Source of the DNA: Lactovum sp047974165
GTDB lineage: Bacteria > Bacillota > Bacilli > Lactobacillales > Streptococcaceae
Direction of reading: 5' to 3'
NCBI GenBank assembly: GCA_047974165.1
Contig: JBKECB010000080.1
Coordinates: 1-42,732 of the forward strand
Length of the DNA stretch: 42,732 nt
A program made the position numbers and the translations under genes. Position 1 is the stretch's first letter, and each line of letters starts with the position of its first letter. Below the pieces are notes generated by a model. That model was not told the DNA's origin and ran no database searches. It saw only the letters and a program-made list of their open reading frames with translations. Positions 31,870 to 40,716 of the stretch are shown here, piece by piece.

Positions 31870-32507
31870 TATTTCTCTTTAATAAAGGGCGAGAGCACAG
31901 TATCTTTTTAAATTATACTTGACTAAATTAGTTAAGTGAGAGCTAAAGTAGTTTTGACATCAGAATAAAATGGACCATAGAAGATGTACAGCTTGAAAAA
32001 CAACTTATTCTTGGCTTTTAGATTTTAAAGAAAACATTATCATTAAGTACTTTATCAGCTATATTATTTCTCAATATATAATATAAAAAGTGAGAAGAAG
32101 CCTACCATCACACTGATTTTATCATCACTCATTATCACTTTAATTAGGTCAAAAGCATCAAACAATCTAGCCTAAAGTAGCACCAGTATGTATGTATTTA
32201 TCATATAACTATCAAGATATCAAAATTTTTTTATTTATTCTCTTCAGATAAATAAATACCAAATAAATTTCCCAAAGATAAGACTTCCATAAAATAGGAA
32301 TATATTATTTAATTTCTAGCGATGAAATCCCCTTTAAAATGAAGAGTTTTATGGCATTGAGTATGAGCAATTTATTTATCAATAAATTACTATAAATGAA
32401 TTAGAAAATTATCAGCTAAAGTCCATATTTCTAAAAGGAAAATTTAAAAAAATTCCTACACATTTGACTCATTTCACAAATAAGTTGTAATATAATCTAA
32501 CTACTTT
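31870..32507. other. About 640 bp without a recognisable gene
   Basis: Both strands are broken by frequent stops and base composition is very AT-rich. The longest suggestive piece is a 35-codon open stretch on the minus strand (32171-32064) with coding-like residues (RLFDAFDLIKV, then a hydrophobic VGFFSLFILYI), which lacks a start and is closed by stops on both sides. Just after it another frame gives NIADKVLNDNVFFKI. These may be remnants of a decayed membrane-protein gene, but I cannot name it. A 19-bp palindrome lies at 31918-31936. No insertion sequence ends or tRNA were seen. Confidence 0.5.
31918..31936. promoter_or_regulatory. Orphan operator-like palindrome
   Basis: CTTGACTAAATTAGTTAAG, symmetric around a central A with one mismatch pair in nine. 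On the minus strand a TATAAT box follows immediately. The size and layout suit a dimeric repressor site (MarR or TetR type), but no regulator or intact gene is adjacent. Confidence 0.35.
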
Positions 32508-32534
32508 AAAAGGAGAGTATAAAACTCTCCTTTT
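32508..32534 (-). terminator. Terminator of the unrecognised 367-aa gene
   Basis: Perfect 11-bp arms AAAAGGAGAGT (32508-32518) and ACTCTCCTTTT (32524-32534), loop ATAAA, 28 bases after the stop codon. Confidence 0.85.
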
Positions 32535-32562
32535 AATATAAAAACTATAGTGATTCATACTT

Positions 32563-33666
32563 TTACCAAGAAAGAGGAGATGCGTCATCTTTTTCTTTTG
32601 TAATTCCAAAAATTTCTTTAATTTTTTCCTTTACAAGTTCTTGACTGGCATGGCTTTTCCCATTTTCATGAAACTTATCCCAGTATTTGACATAAGAATT
32701 AGCACTTTTAGCATACTTACTCTCATGATGTTTTGCTAGCTTCTCATTATAAAGCTCTAACTCATCTTTTTTACACTCATAGTCATTTCCCCAGACATTA
32801 TAAGGTTCAACATCTACTAGAGCATGACAGTTTTGGTCCAGATAAAAACCATAGTTATAGGTTGCTAAATTTGTTGAATAACCTGCTTTTGCTTTAACAT
32901 AAGGATATTTCCGATAAATCTCATCTAGAAATAATCCTAAATCCATATTATAAATCCTCTCAAACTTTCGATTTGCTGAAAGAATTTTAACATTATAAGC
33001 TGGATCATAGAATTTTTTTTCATTGATAGGAATTGGTTCACCAATCGCATGATAGCGTGAGCTATTAAGCAGCCCATTTTGTGATGAATGATTACAGAGT
33101 TGCCAGTCATTTTCAAACATAATATCTAAAATTGAATGTTCGTAACTTGTTGCGACTTTATAGTTATCTAAAATAAGATTATTTAATAACTGATTAAGCG
33201 TTGTTAAAACAAAGTAATCCATCACGCCAGGACGACTGTTCAAATCCTGGTACAAATCTCCATCTTCTACTGCTTGAACTACAATACTATTAATTAAATC
33301 AAAAAATTTACTTTCTTCTCTTAGATTTTTATTTATTCCATCTTCTAAGTCTAGACTCATCTGAATAAGTTTTATCTTTTCTATTGCTTTACCTGTATCT
33401 GACTCTAGCATTTCTGTAAAAAGATAACTTCCAATTATATGTAGCTCATTATTGACTTCCTCAATACTATCTTTTGCCTCTTTATAATCCGAACATTCTT
33501 GAAAATTCTTATTTATTTCAAATAAAAAAATAGCAATAGCTTCATTACTCCAGCCAATCCGAATCAAATATCTAATTTTTATCTTTATTTGCTGATCTAA
33601 TAAATTTCTTTCTTCCTCGGCAAGATTTAACATCTCTGTATTTTTATAAATGCGATCAATATCCAT
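32563..33666 (-). CDS. Unrecognised 367-residue soluble protein
   Basis: I do not recognise this gene. The protein is mainly helical and acidic, with no signal peptide and no membrane segment. Residues 1-140 look like a helical bundle rich in Glu, Lys and Ile. A central part (about 140-300) has more aromatic residues and motifs such as HSSQNGLLNSSRYHAIGEP, YDPAYNVKIL and YNYGFYLDQNCHALVDVEPYNVWGNDY (key part HALVDVEPYN). The C-terminus is lysine-rich and ends DDASPLSW. The gene has a TGTTATAAT promoter, a modest AGGAAT, and its own terminator. It sits alone between decayed DNA and a broken efflux gene, so it is probably acquired. A defence or phage-related role is possible but nothing in the sequence proves it. 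Confidence 0.75.
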   Translation of the reverse strand: MDIDRIYKNTEMLNLAEEERNLLDQQIKIKIRYLIRIGWSNEAIAIFLFEINKNFQECSDYKEAKDSIEEVNNELHIIGSYLFTEMLESDTGKAIEKIKLIQMSLDLEDGINKNLREESKFFDLINSIVVQAVEDGDLYQDLNSRPGVMDYFVLTTLNQLLNNLILDNYKVATSYEHSILDIMFENDWQLCNHSSQNGLLNSSRYHAIGEPIPINEKKFYDPAYNVKILSANRKFERIYNMDLGLFLDEIYRKYPYVKAKAGYSTNLATYNYGFYLDQNCHALVDVEPYNVWGNDYECKKDELELYNEKLAKHHESKYAKSANSYVKYWDKFHENGKSHASQELVKEKIKEIFGITKEKDDASPLSW

Positions 33667-33702
33667 ATAATTTATTCCTATTCCATCCCTAAAATACTTT
33701 AT

Positions 33703-33711
33703 ATTATAACA
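33703..33711 (-). promoter_or_regulatory. Promoter of the 367-aa gene
   Basis: Minus strand TGTTATAAT, an extended -10 box, about 37 bases before the ATG. The -35 region is AT-rich without a clear match. Confidence 0.5.
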
Positions 33712-33837
33712 TATTATTGTTATTATTAAATCTCCATTATTACCATAAATGCAATTAATTTATAACTTTTATATACAATTTTTTATTCTTCCTTTTAAAA
33801 TCTTATAATATTATAATAAAGTCATAATTCTTCAAAA

Positions 33838-35046
33838 TTAATTCTCCTTAAAGATTTCTTTTATGCAGAAAGAAAGGAAAAGAGAAATAATTATAGAAAT
33901 TAATACAATTATATTTCCATATATTGATAAATTTTCAAAAATAAAGCCATAAAGGAGCTGTCCCACAGGCTGTGAGCACATAGATAAGCAAATAAGGAGA
34001 GATAATACTTTTCCTAAAAATTTTTATCTGTATTTCTTTGTATATAAGCAAGGATTTGAATAGAAATTAATGTTGATATGAACATCACAAGAAAAGCACT
34101 CAATAAAATTAAAGGATAATTTCTTAGTTCTAAATGAGTCATTGCGATAAATAAAGGAAGTAAAGATAAAGTTAGAAGGAAAAAAAGAAAGTACAGTTTC
34201 TTCATTTTAAAACGATCTGAAAATATCATGCTTAAAGATGCAGCTAATAAGGCAGCAATTGCTATTATTGTTTGTGATAGGCCATATATTTTTTCTGATA
34301 AATGAAGGCTTTGAAGAAGAGTTACAGGTAAGGCAACATAAATCATTGAGCTGATAAAAATATTAATTAAACAGCTAATAAGAATCACTTTTAAAATTAA
34401 TTTTTCTTTTTTAAGAATAAAATAACCTGCTACTTCTAGATCTGATTTTACAATTTTAAAAATATTTCCTTTAGATAGAGTTATTTTTGGGGTGAGGAAT
34501 TTCTAAAAATAGCTCTAAAATTGCTGTTATAAAAAAACAAAGAATTGAAGTATATAAGATCAAGTAAATACCGTAAATCGTAAATATAAAGCTTGCTAAT
34601 ACTGGAGCTAAAATTTGTGAAATTGCATTTAGACCACTAATTACTGAGTTTCCTTTTACTAACTTATCCTCATCTAAAATCAAAGGGAGACTTGCTTGAA
34701 CTGCTGGTTGTTCAAATGCATTAATTGTATATAAAAAAAGCATTATCATCATAAGTAAAAAAAGAAAGTTAACTTGATTTAAGAGAAATACGAATATCAA
34801 AAGAATAAAAGCAGTTAAAAAATCAAGTGTAATCATTAACTTTTTCTTATTCAGTCGATCAGTGAGAATACCTGCAATTGGCAAGACTAAGATTATAGGG
34901 AAAAGTGAAAAGGCAGTGACCATTCCAAATATACTTGCCGATCCTGTAATTTTTAAAAGATATAAAGGAAGTGTAAAGCGTAGAATTCCATTTCCAAATA
35001 ATGATAAAGTTTGTCCTAATAAAAGTAATAAAAAATTTTTATTCAT
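33838..35046 (-). pseudogene. MFS drug-efflux transporter gene broken by two frameshifts
   Basis: Three segments in two frames together spell one 12-helix major facilitator protein of about 402 residues. The N-terminal part (35046 to about 34480) has LGQTLSLFGNGILRFTLPLYLL and the loop GILTDRLNKKK. An extra A in a five-A run near 34485 shifts the frame; the middle (to about 34015) continues with DRFKMKK. A missing T in a T-run near 34013-34018 shifts it back, and the end reads CSQPVGQLLYGFIFENLSIYG to a stop at 33838. The changes cancel, so only the middle is out of frame. Its promoter, AAGGAG and operator are intact. Homopolymer positions leave sequencing error or phase variation as alternatives to decay. 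Confidence 0.8.
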
Positions 35047-35060
35047 GTATCTCCTTAAAT

Positions 35061-35089
35061 ATTTTACATACCTACAGTTGGTATGTATA
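35061..35089 (-). promoter_or_regulatory. Efflux-gene promoter with TetR operator
   Basis: Minus strand TATACA (35089-35084, 4 of 6), 17 bases, TAAAAT (35066-35061). The 21-bp near-palindrome at 35066-35086 has ACATACC and GGTATGT half-sites seven bases apart. The same half-sites flank a three-base centre in the tetR promoter. A repressor here would cover the whole spacer. Confidence 0.7.
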
Positions 35090-35102
35090 TTTTAAAAATA
35101 AA

Positions 35103-35117
35103 CTCTCTTTTAGAGAG
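35103..35117 (-). terminator. tetR terminator overlapping its stop codon
   Basis: CTCTCT and AGAGAG around three bases, followed on the minus strand by TTTATTTTT. The tetR stop codon is inside the hairpin, so the efflux gene is mainly served by its own promoter. Confidence 0.65.
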
Positions 35118-35739
35118 AAGCTAATTGTTTTATCATTTCATCATCAAAAAGTTCAATTTTATATTGACTAAGCATCTGATTGATAAATTTACATTTTTCA
35201 GTTCTTCGTTGTCTTTCTTGACCAAAAACTAAAGGATTTAACCAAAGACTTAAACAGATTAAAATTAGCTCTGCAAGTTCTAATGGATTTTCAGTTAAAA
35301 TAGAGCCATCTTTAACTCCTTCTTCAATAACAGGGAGAAAATCTTGAGAAAGTAATGTACTTTGTATTTCTTTCATTTGAAAGGATAAAAATTTAGGATT
35401 ATCCAAAAAACTAGGAGAGATTTGGATGAGTTCTTGAGTTGAAGAGTTAAAAATATTTACTTTAACAAGCTCTTTTAACTTTTCAGCAGCTTTTAAATCT
35501 TGTCGCTCTTTTATTTCATTAAATTTCTCATTTAACGATTGGCTCATCTTCTCGGCCACTGCATTGAAAATATCCTCTTTTGATTTAAAGTGATGATAAA
35601 CAGCACCTTTTGTTAAATCTCCAAGTTTATATAAAATATCTTGGATACTGGTATTTTCATAGCCTTTTTCTAGAAAAAGGAACTGAGAAGTCTGAAGAAT
35701 TCTATCGACAGTTTGTTCAGGGTATTTATTGCGTGGCAT
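35110..35739 (-). CDS. TetR family transcriptional repressor
   Basis: A 209-residue regulator. The N-terminal helix-turn-helix is complete: TVDRILQTSQFLFLEKGYENTS (about 10-31), DILYKLGDLTKGAVYHHFKSKEDIF (recognition part TKGAVYHHFKSKE, about 43-55). The C-terminal ligand domain is variable, so the inducer cannot be read. The ATG at 35739 was chosen because it has AAAGGAG at good spacing, while an ATG at 35766 would overlap the -10 region. It lies directly upstream of the efflux gene with operators at both promoters, so it should repress itself and that gene. It appears intact although its target gene is broken. Confidence 0.9.
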   Translation of the reverse strand: MPRNKYPEQTVDRILQTSQFLFLEKGYENTSIQDILYKLGDLTKGAVYHHFKSKEDIFNAVAEKMSQSLNEKFNEIKERQDLKAAEKLKELVKVNIFNSSTQELIQISPSFLDNPKFLSFQMKEIQSTLLSQDFLPVIEEGVKDGSILTENPLELAELILICLSLWLNPLVFGQERQRRTEKCKFINQMLSQYKIELFDDEMIKQLASL

Positions 35740-35756
35740 TTTTTCTCCTTTTATAT

Positions 35757-35786
35757 ATCTTAACATACCATCGGTATGTTTGTCAA
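35757..35786 (-). promoter_or_regulatory. tetR promoter with operator in the spacer
   Basis: Minus strand TTGACA (35786-35781), 18 bases, TAAGAT (35762-35757). The perfect palindrome AACATACCATCGGTATGTT (plus strand, 35762-35780) fills the spacer and touches the -10 box. Autorepression is expected. Confidence 0.8.
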
Positions 35787-35793
35787 AATAAAA

Positions 35794-35816
35794 AGCCTTG
35801 AGAAAATCTCAAGACT
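35794..35816 (-). terminator. pdh operon terminator
   Basis: AGCCTTGAGA and TCTCAAGACT (one mismatch) around AAA, with TTTTTATTTT following on the minus strand, 13 bases after the pdhD stop codon. Confidence 0.8.
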
Positions 35817-35828
35817 AAATTTATTTTT

Positions 35829-37238
35829 TTAAATATGTATTGGTAAACCATCCGCAACTTCAGCTGTATCCATAATAACCTCACCTAAGGTTGGATGTGG
35901 TTGAATTGTAAGAGAGATATCTTTAGCTGTTAAGCCATTTTCTATCGCAAGTGACAAGCCTGAAATCAAGTCTGAAGCTCCTGGACCAACAATTTGTGCT
36001 CCAATAATTGCTCCTTCTTTATTCTCTGTAATCAAACGTAAGAATCCTGTCGTATCATTCATAGACAAGGCACGACCATTTGCAGCAAATGGGAACTTAC
36101 TGATTTTTACTTGATCTTTTCTATCCTTGACAGAATCAATCGTCTCTCCAACAGTTGCAAGCTCAGTCGTTGTATAAGCTACTGCTGGCATTGCAATATG
36201 CAAATCAATGGCATCATCTGCATCTGAAATTGCTGCTGCTGCAACCTTCGCTTGGAAACTTGCTTTATGTGCCAACATAGGCCCAGGAACAATATCACCA
36301 ATTGCATAAATATGGTCAACAGAGGTCTTGTAAGACTCATCAACTTCAATAATACCACGATCTGAAACTTTCACATCGGTATTATTTAAGCCCAGACTAT
36401 CTGTATTAGGACGACGTCCAACTGAAACGAGAAGATAATCTCCTGTCACCGTCTGCTCTTTACCATCAACTTCAAAAGTCAAAGTAACCTCATCATCTGT
36501 CTGACTTGCTGACTTTGCCATAGCTGAAGTATAAATTTCACTTCCTGATGAAACCACACGTTTATGGATAATATCAGACATTTCTTTATCAAAGCCATTT
36601 AAGATATGATCCAAACCTTCAACAATTGTTATTTTTGAGCCCAGCATACGGTATGCACCACCAAGCTCTGAACCAATCACTCCTCCTCCAACAATAATTA
36701 AATGCTTTGGAATTTCAGGTAAACTTAAAGCCCCTGTTGAATCCACAATGCGCCCTCCAAACGGAAAACTTGGAATTTCAATCGGACGTGAACCTGTAGC
36801 AATAATACAGTTATTAAATTGTAATAATTGATAGCCATCTTCTTGCTCAACATTAATTGTTTGATTATCAATAAACTCAGCTTTTCCTTTAATAACATTA
36901 ACCTTATGCTTCTTTAAAAGCATCGCAACACCTGAAGTTAAAGTATTCACTACCTTTTCTTGTTTCCAATTTTGTGCTGCTTGCCAATCTAGTTTTACAT
37001 CACCATAATCTAAACCAAAAGGAGACTTTTCTTTTGTTTCCATATAATGATGTCCGATATTAATCAGAGCTTTTGAAGGAATACATCCAATATTTAAACA
37101 GACTCCTCCAATATCACCTTTTTCAATCACTGTTACTGTTTGCCCTAACTCCGCTGCTCGAATAGCTGCTACATATCCTCCAGGACCTGAACCAATAACT
37201 ACTGTATCTACCTCTACTGCTTGTGCACCAACAACCAT
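35829..37238 (-). CDS. pdhD: Dihydrolipoyl dehydrogenase (E3 of pyruvate dehydrogenase)
   Basis: A 469-residue FAD enzyme that reoxidises the lipoyl group of E2 with NAD. The FAD-binding GSGPGGYVAA (16-25) and the redox-active disulfide C47/C52 in GVCLNIGCIPSK are visible. The NAD-binding GGGVIGSELGGAYRMLG is near 184, the second FAD motif IYAIGDI near 315, and the dimer-interface catalytic IQPHPTLGE near the C-terminus. There is no N-terminal lipoyl domain. It is the last gene of lplA-pdhABCD, 33 bases after pdhC with AAAGGAAG. Confidence 0.96.
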   Translation of the reverse strand: MVVGAQAVEVDTVVIGSGPGGYVAAIRAAELGQTVTVIEKGDIGGVCLNIGCIPSKALINIGHHYMETKEKSPFGLDYGDVKLDWQAAQNWKQEKVVNTLTSGVAMLLKKHKVNVIKGKAEFIDNQTINVEQEDGYQLLQFNNCIIATGSRPIEIPSFPFGGRIVDSTGALSLPEIPKHLIIVGGGVIGSELGGAYRMLGSKITIVEGLDHILNGFDKEMSDIIHKRVVSSGSEIYTSAMAKSASQTDDEVTLTFEVDGKEQTVTGDYLLVSVGRRPNTDSLGLNNTDVKVSDRGIIEVDESYKTSVDHIYAIGDIVPGPMLAHKASFQAKVAAAAISDADDAIDLHIAMPAVAYTTTELATVGETIDSVKDRKDQVKISKFPFAANGRALSMNDTTGFLRLITENKEGAIIGAQIVGPGASDLISGLSLAIENGLTAKDISLTIQPHPTLGEVIMDTAEVADGLPIHI

Positions 37239-37271
37239 ATTTTTACTTCCTTTCTACTTATAAAGTTCTAC

Positions 37272-38594
37272 TTAAATTTCCATCAACATCATTGCTGGAT
37301 CTGCAATCAAAGTCTTGAAATGATTCAAGGCAGTTTGACCAAGCATTCCATCAATCAAACGATGATCATAAGTAAGAGAAAGTTTCATGTTTTGTCCTAC
37401 AACAATTTCTCCATCAGCATTTACGATTGGCTCTTTAACAATGGAACCAAGTCCAAGAATAACCACATCAGAACCATTAATGATTGGTGTAAACCAACCA
37501 CCTCCAGCTGAGCCAATGTTTGAAATTGTAATTGTTGAACCTTGCATTTGTGCCGGTTTTAAGCTTCCTTCACGAGCAGCTGTGGCTAATTCTGAAATTT
37601 CATTTGCAATTTCTAAGATTGATTTATTTTCTGCTTCATGGATAACAGGAACATAAAGTCCAGTAGGTGCATTCACTGCAATTCCTAAACCAACATGTTC
37701 ATGATAAATAATCTCCTGCTTTTCATAATCTACAGAGGCATTGATATCTGGGAATTTATGAGCAGTAGCTGCCAAAGCTTTTGCAACATAAGCCAAATAA
37801 GTGAGTTTAACTCCTTTTTCAGCAACAATTTCCTTAAAGGCTTTACGATGCTCAACAAGTTTTGAAACTTCAACCTGATCAAAGTTTGTCACAGGTGGAA
37901 TGTGTGTGTGCTGCTCAGTCATAACTTTTGATACAACTTTACGTGTTGGGTTCATGGCCTCACGGCGATTTGCTGCTTTTGTTGAGCAACTTGTTTCAGT
38001 AGAGCTTACTACTGGAGTTGGGGCTGAAAGTTCAGAAACTTCAGCTGGGTTTGCTGCTGGAGCAACTGGAGCTGTATTTCCAGAGAGGAAGTTATCAACA
38101 TCTGATAAAGTCGTGTGTCCATGACGTCCACTTGCAGCAACCTGAGAAAGATCAACATTATGCTTATGAGCATAGTGGCGAACAGATGGCATGGCAAGAA
38201 TATCACCTGTTACAGTTGTCTTTGTAAGTTGAGGAACTGATTCTATAGAACTTACAGTATCAGTGACTGGAGCAGCTTCTACTTGCAAATGCTCTGGCTC
38301 GACTATCAGACCTGTAGACTCAGCGACTGGTGCATTTACTGCAAGACCACCTGTGCCATCACCATCATATTCAATTAATGGATCACCGACAAGAACGGTA
38401 GTGCCTGCCTCAACGAAAAGTTTTGTAACCACACCACTATAAGGTGAGAGAATTTCTTGCATTAATTTATCATTTTGAACTTCAGCAACAGGATCATCTT
38501 CTTTAACCGTATCTCCTACTTTTACAAGCCAGTTAGCAATATCACCTTCTGCCATTCCTTCGCCAATATCTGGCATTTTAAAAATCTCAGTCAT
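37272..38594 (-). CDS. pdhC: Dihydrolipoamide acetyltransferase (E2 of pyruvate dehydrogenase)
   Basis: A 440-residue core subunit that moves acetyl groups to CoA. A single lipoyl domain (1-78) carries K43 in QNDKLMQE as the expected lipoylated lysine; Leu-Met follows it instead of the more common Ser/Ala-Val/Thr. A proline- and alanine-rich linker leads to the E1/E3-binding domain (about 154-190, MPSVRHYAHKHNVDLSQV), a second linker, and the catalytic domain ending with SLTYDHRLIDGMLG, which has the active-site His and Asp. It overlaps pdhB by 8 bases. Many relatives have two lipoyl domains; only one is present here. Confidence 0.95.
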   Translation of the reverse strand: MTEIFKMPDIGEGMAEGDIANWLVKVGDTVKEDDPVAEVQNDKLMQEILSPYSGVVTKLFVEAGTTVLVGDPLIEYDGDGTGGLAVNAPVAESTGLIVEPEHLQVEAAPVTDTVSSIESVPQLTKTTVTGDILAMPSVRHYAHKHNVDLSQVAASGRHGHTTLSDVDNFLSGNTAPVAPAANPAEVSELSAPTPVVSSTETSCSTKAANRREAMNPTRKVVSKVMTEQHTHIPPVTNFDQVEVSKLVEHRKAFKEIVAEKGVKLTYLAYVAKALAATAHKFPDINASVDYEKQEIIYHEHVGLGIAVNAPTGLYVPVIHEAENKSILEIANEISELATAAREGSLKPAQMQGSTITISNIGSAGGGWFTPIINGSDVVILGLGSIVKEPIVNADGEIVVGQNMKLSLTYDHRLIDGMLGQTALNHFKTLIADPAMMLMEI

Positions 38595-39567
38595 AGTTTA
38601 CTACCTCTTTCACTTTATTCACAATATCTGCTGTTTTGATTGCCCAGTCATTTTCAGCCTGTGCAAATGGGAAAATTGAGTCAGCTGCAGCAACACGACC
38701 AATTGGTGCCTTCAAGCTAAGAATAAATCTCTCAGCAATTTCAGCCATTACATTTGCAGAAATTCCTGCAATACGTTGTGCTTCTTGGACAACTACGACA
38801 CGTCCTGTTTTAGTCACTGTTTTTCCGATAGATTCGATATCAAGTGGAGCAACTGTACGTAAATCTAGAACTTCTGCATGGATTCCTTCTTTTTCAAGCT
38901 CTTCTGCTGCCTTTAAAGAAAGAGGTACAGTACCACCATAGGCAATAATTGACACATCTGTTCCTTCTTTTGCAACTACTGCTTTGTCTAGCTCTGTTGT
39001 ATAATATCCTTCAGGTACTTCTCCTTTTAAAGAACGGTAAAGATGAAGATTTTCTAAAAACATAACTGGATCATTGCTCTCAACAGAGGCAAGTAATAAA
39101 CCTTTTGCATCTGCAGGATTTGATGGCATTACAACACGTAGCCCAGGAATTTGTGAGAGCAAACCTTCAATAGAGTCTGCGTGCATTTCTGGTGTTTTTG
39201 TTCCAATACCATATGGTGTACGTAAGACAATAGCATTTGAACGTGTGTTGTTAAAACGGAAGCGTGTACGTGACATTTGTCCAGCTACTGAATCAAAAGC
39301 CTCATAGATAAATGTACCAAATTGTATTTCCATAATTGGCTTAAATCCTTGACTTGCAAGTCCAATCGCTAAACCTCCAATACCTGACTCAGCAAGAGGT
39401 GTATTGAATACACGCTCTTCTCCATACTTCGCTTGAAGTCCATCTGTTGCACGGAAAACACCACCATTTTGTCCAACATCCTCTCCAAATACGAGTGCTT
39501 TTTCATTACGCTCTAATGCAATATCTAATGCTTCTGTAATTGCTGCAATATATGTTTTAATCGCCAT
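38587..39567 (-). CDS. pdhB: Pyruvate dehydrogenase E1 beta subunit
   Basis: A 326-residue subunit of the thiamine-diphosphate E1 component. It opens MAIKTYIAAITEALD and has VFGEDVGQNGGVFRATDGL (key part GEDVGQNGG, about 27-35), TPLAESGIGGLAIG (about 56) and the C-terminal GRVVVVQEAQRIAG. The ATG at 39567 overlaps the region of the pdhA stop with GAGG upstream; an in-frame codon ten residues earlier would fall inside pdhA. It forms the E1 tetramer with PdhA. Confidence 0.95.
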   Translation of the reverse strand: MAIKTYIAAITEALDIALERNEKALVFGEDVGQNGGVFRATDGLQAKYGEERVFNTPLAESGIGGLAIGLASQGFKPIMEIQFGTFIYEAFDSVAGQMSRTRFRFNNTRSNAIVLRTPYGIGTKTPEMHADSIEGLLSQIPGLRVVMPSNPADAKGLLLASVESNDPVMFLENLHLYRSLKGEVPEGYYTTELDKAVVAKEGTDVSIIAYGGTVPLSLKAAEELEKEGIHAEVLDLRTVAPLDIESIGKTVTKTGRVVVVQEAQRIAGISANVMAEIAERFILSLKAPIGRVAAADSIFPFAQAENDWAIKTADIVNKVKEVVNYD

Positions 39568-39568
39568 G

Positions 39569-40702
39569 TTACTTACCCTCACTTTCAAATTTTGCAATTT
39601 GCTCTACCATTACTTGACTTGGTACTTCCAGTGTATTTTTAATAAAGCTAGAAATCTTTTGCTTATCTACTGCATTGGCTTTTTTAATTTCTCCATCGAT
39701 ATGTGCGTCCAACTCAGAAATGTAATCTGCTTCAATTTGTTCATTCCAATAACCTAAATCTGTCAAATAAGTACGGAAGCGAATTAATGGATCTTTCTTC
39801 CACCACTCATCTAGACCTTCCTGTGAACGATAACGAAGAGGATCATCTCCCGCTGTTGAATGTGGCTCTAAACGGTTTGTAATTGTTTCAATCACGACTG
39901 GTCCATTTCCAGCTGTTGCCCAAGCACGAGCTTCTTTAGAGGCAAGATACATCGCAAATGCATCATTTCCATCAACCACAATAGAAGGAACACCAGCTGC
40001 CCAGCCTTTTGCTGCTAAGTGACTGGCTGCTGTTTGTAAATGACGTGGTGTAGAAATCGCAAAACCATTATTTTGAATGTAGGCAATCAACGGTGCTTTA
40101 TAAGCTGCTGCAAAGTTAATTCCCTCGTAGGTATCTCCTTGTGAAGAGCCACCATCACCTGTATACACAAATGCAACAGCATCTTCGTTTTTCTTTTTCA
40201 TTCCTAAAGCCACACCGGCTGCTTGAATATACTGAGCTCCGATAATAATCTGTGGGAACCATGAATTTACTGTTTTTCCTTCTTCTGTCGTATACTCGTT
40301 TCCAAGTTGGTGACCACGTGACCAGAGAAGGCCTTTCCAGATTGGCCAGCCTTTTGAATAAATCTGTGGTAAATCACGATAACCTGGGAATAACCAGTCT
40401 TGCTCTCTAAAAGCAAATGCTGATGCCATCTGTGAAGCTTCTTGCCCAGCTGTAGGACCAAAAAATCCCATACGCCCTTGCTTAGCAAGCTTCATACAAC
40501 GGACATCAATTTGACGTGAAAATAACATATTTTTAAAAAGTTGAATCATTTCTTCATTTGAAAGATTTGCACGCTTTAATCCTTCTTCATCAACAATTTT
40601 TCCTTCTTCATTTAAAATCTGTAACATAGGAAAGACACTTTCTTGTAACTCTAACTGTGCCTTAAAGTCTAAAATCTTTGAACTTTTATCTGTTTTTAAC
40701 AT
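39569..40702 (-). CDS. pdhA: Pyruvate dehydrogenase E1 alpha subunit
   Basis: A 377-residue subunit that decarboxylates pyruvate with thiamine diphosphate. The cofactor and magnesium motif begins with GDGGSSQGDTYEGINFA (about 183-199) and ends with QNNGFAIST (about 210-218). The phosphorylation-loop region HSTAGDDPLRYR lies near 279. It starts 14 bases after lplA with AAAGGAGAG, so lipoate ligation and the complex that needs it are coexpressed. Confidence 0.96.
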   Translation of the reverse strand: MLKTDKSSKILDFKAQLELQESVFPMLQILNEEGKIVDEEGLKRANLSNEEMIQLFKNMLFSRQIDVRCMKLAKQGRMGFFGPTAGQEASQMASAFAFREQDWLFPGYRDLPQIYSKGWPIWKGLLWSRGHQLGNEYTTEEGKTVNSWFPQIIIGAQYIQAAGVALGMKKKNEDAVAFVYTGDGGSSQGDTYEGINFAAAYKAPLIAYIQNNGFAISTPRHLQTAASHLAAKGWAAGVPSIVVDGNDAFAMYLASKEARAWATAGNGPVVIETITNRLEPHSTAGDDPLRYRSQEGLDEWWKKDPLIRFRTYLTDLGYWNEQIEADYISELDAHIDGEIKKANAVDKQKISSFIKNTLEVPSQVMVEQIAKFESEGK

Positions 40703-40716
40703 AATCTCTCCTTTAT

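Noticed and set aside
31813..31960. T-box riboswitch ahead of tyrS
   Set aside because: The promoter lies about 30 bases from the start and no TGGNACCGCG-like T-box sequence or specifier hairpin is present.
31870..32507. CRISPR array or insertion sequence in the gene-free stretch
   Set aside because: No repeated 25-40 base units, no terminal inverted repeats and no transposase fragment were seen.
35740..35766. Upstream ATG for TetR
   Set aside because: It overlaps the promoter -10 region; the ATG at 35739 has AAAGGAG.
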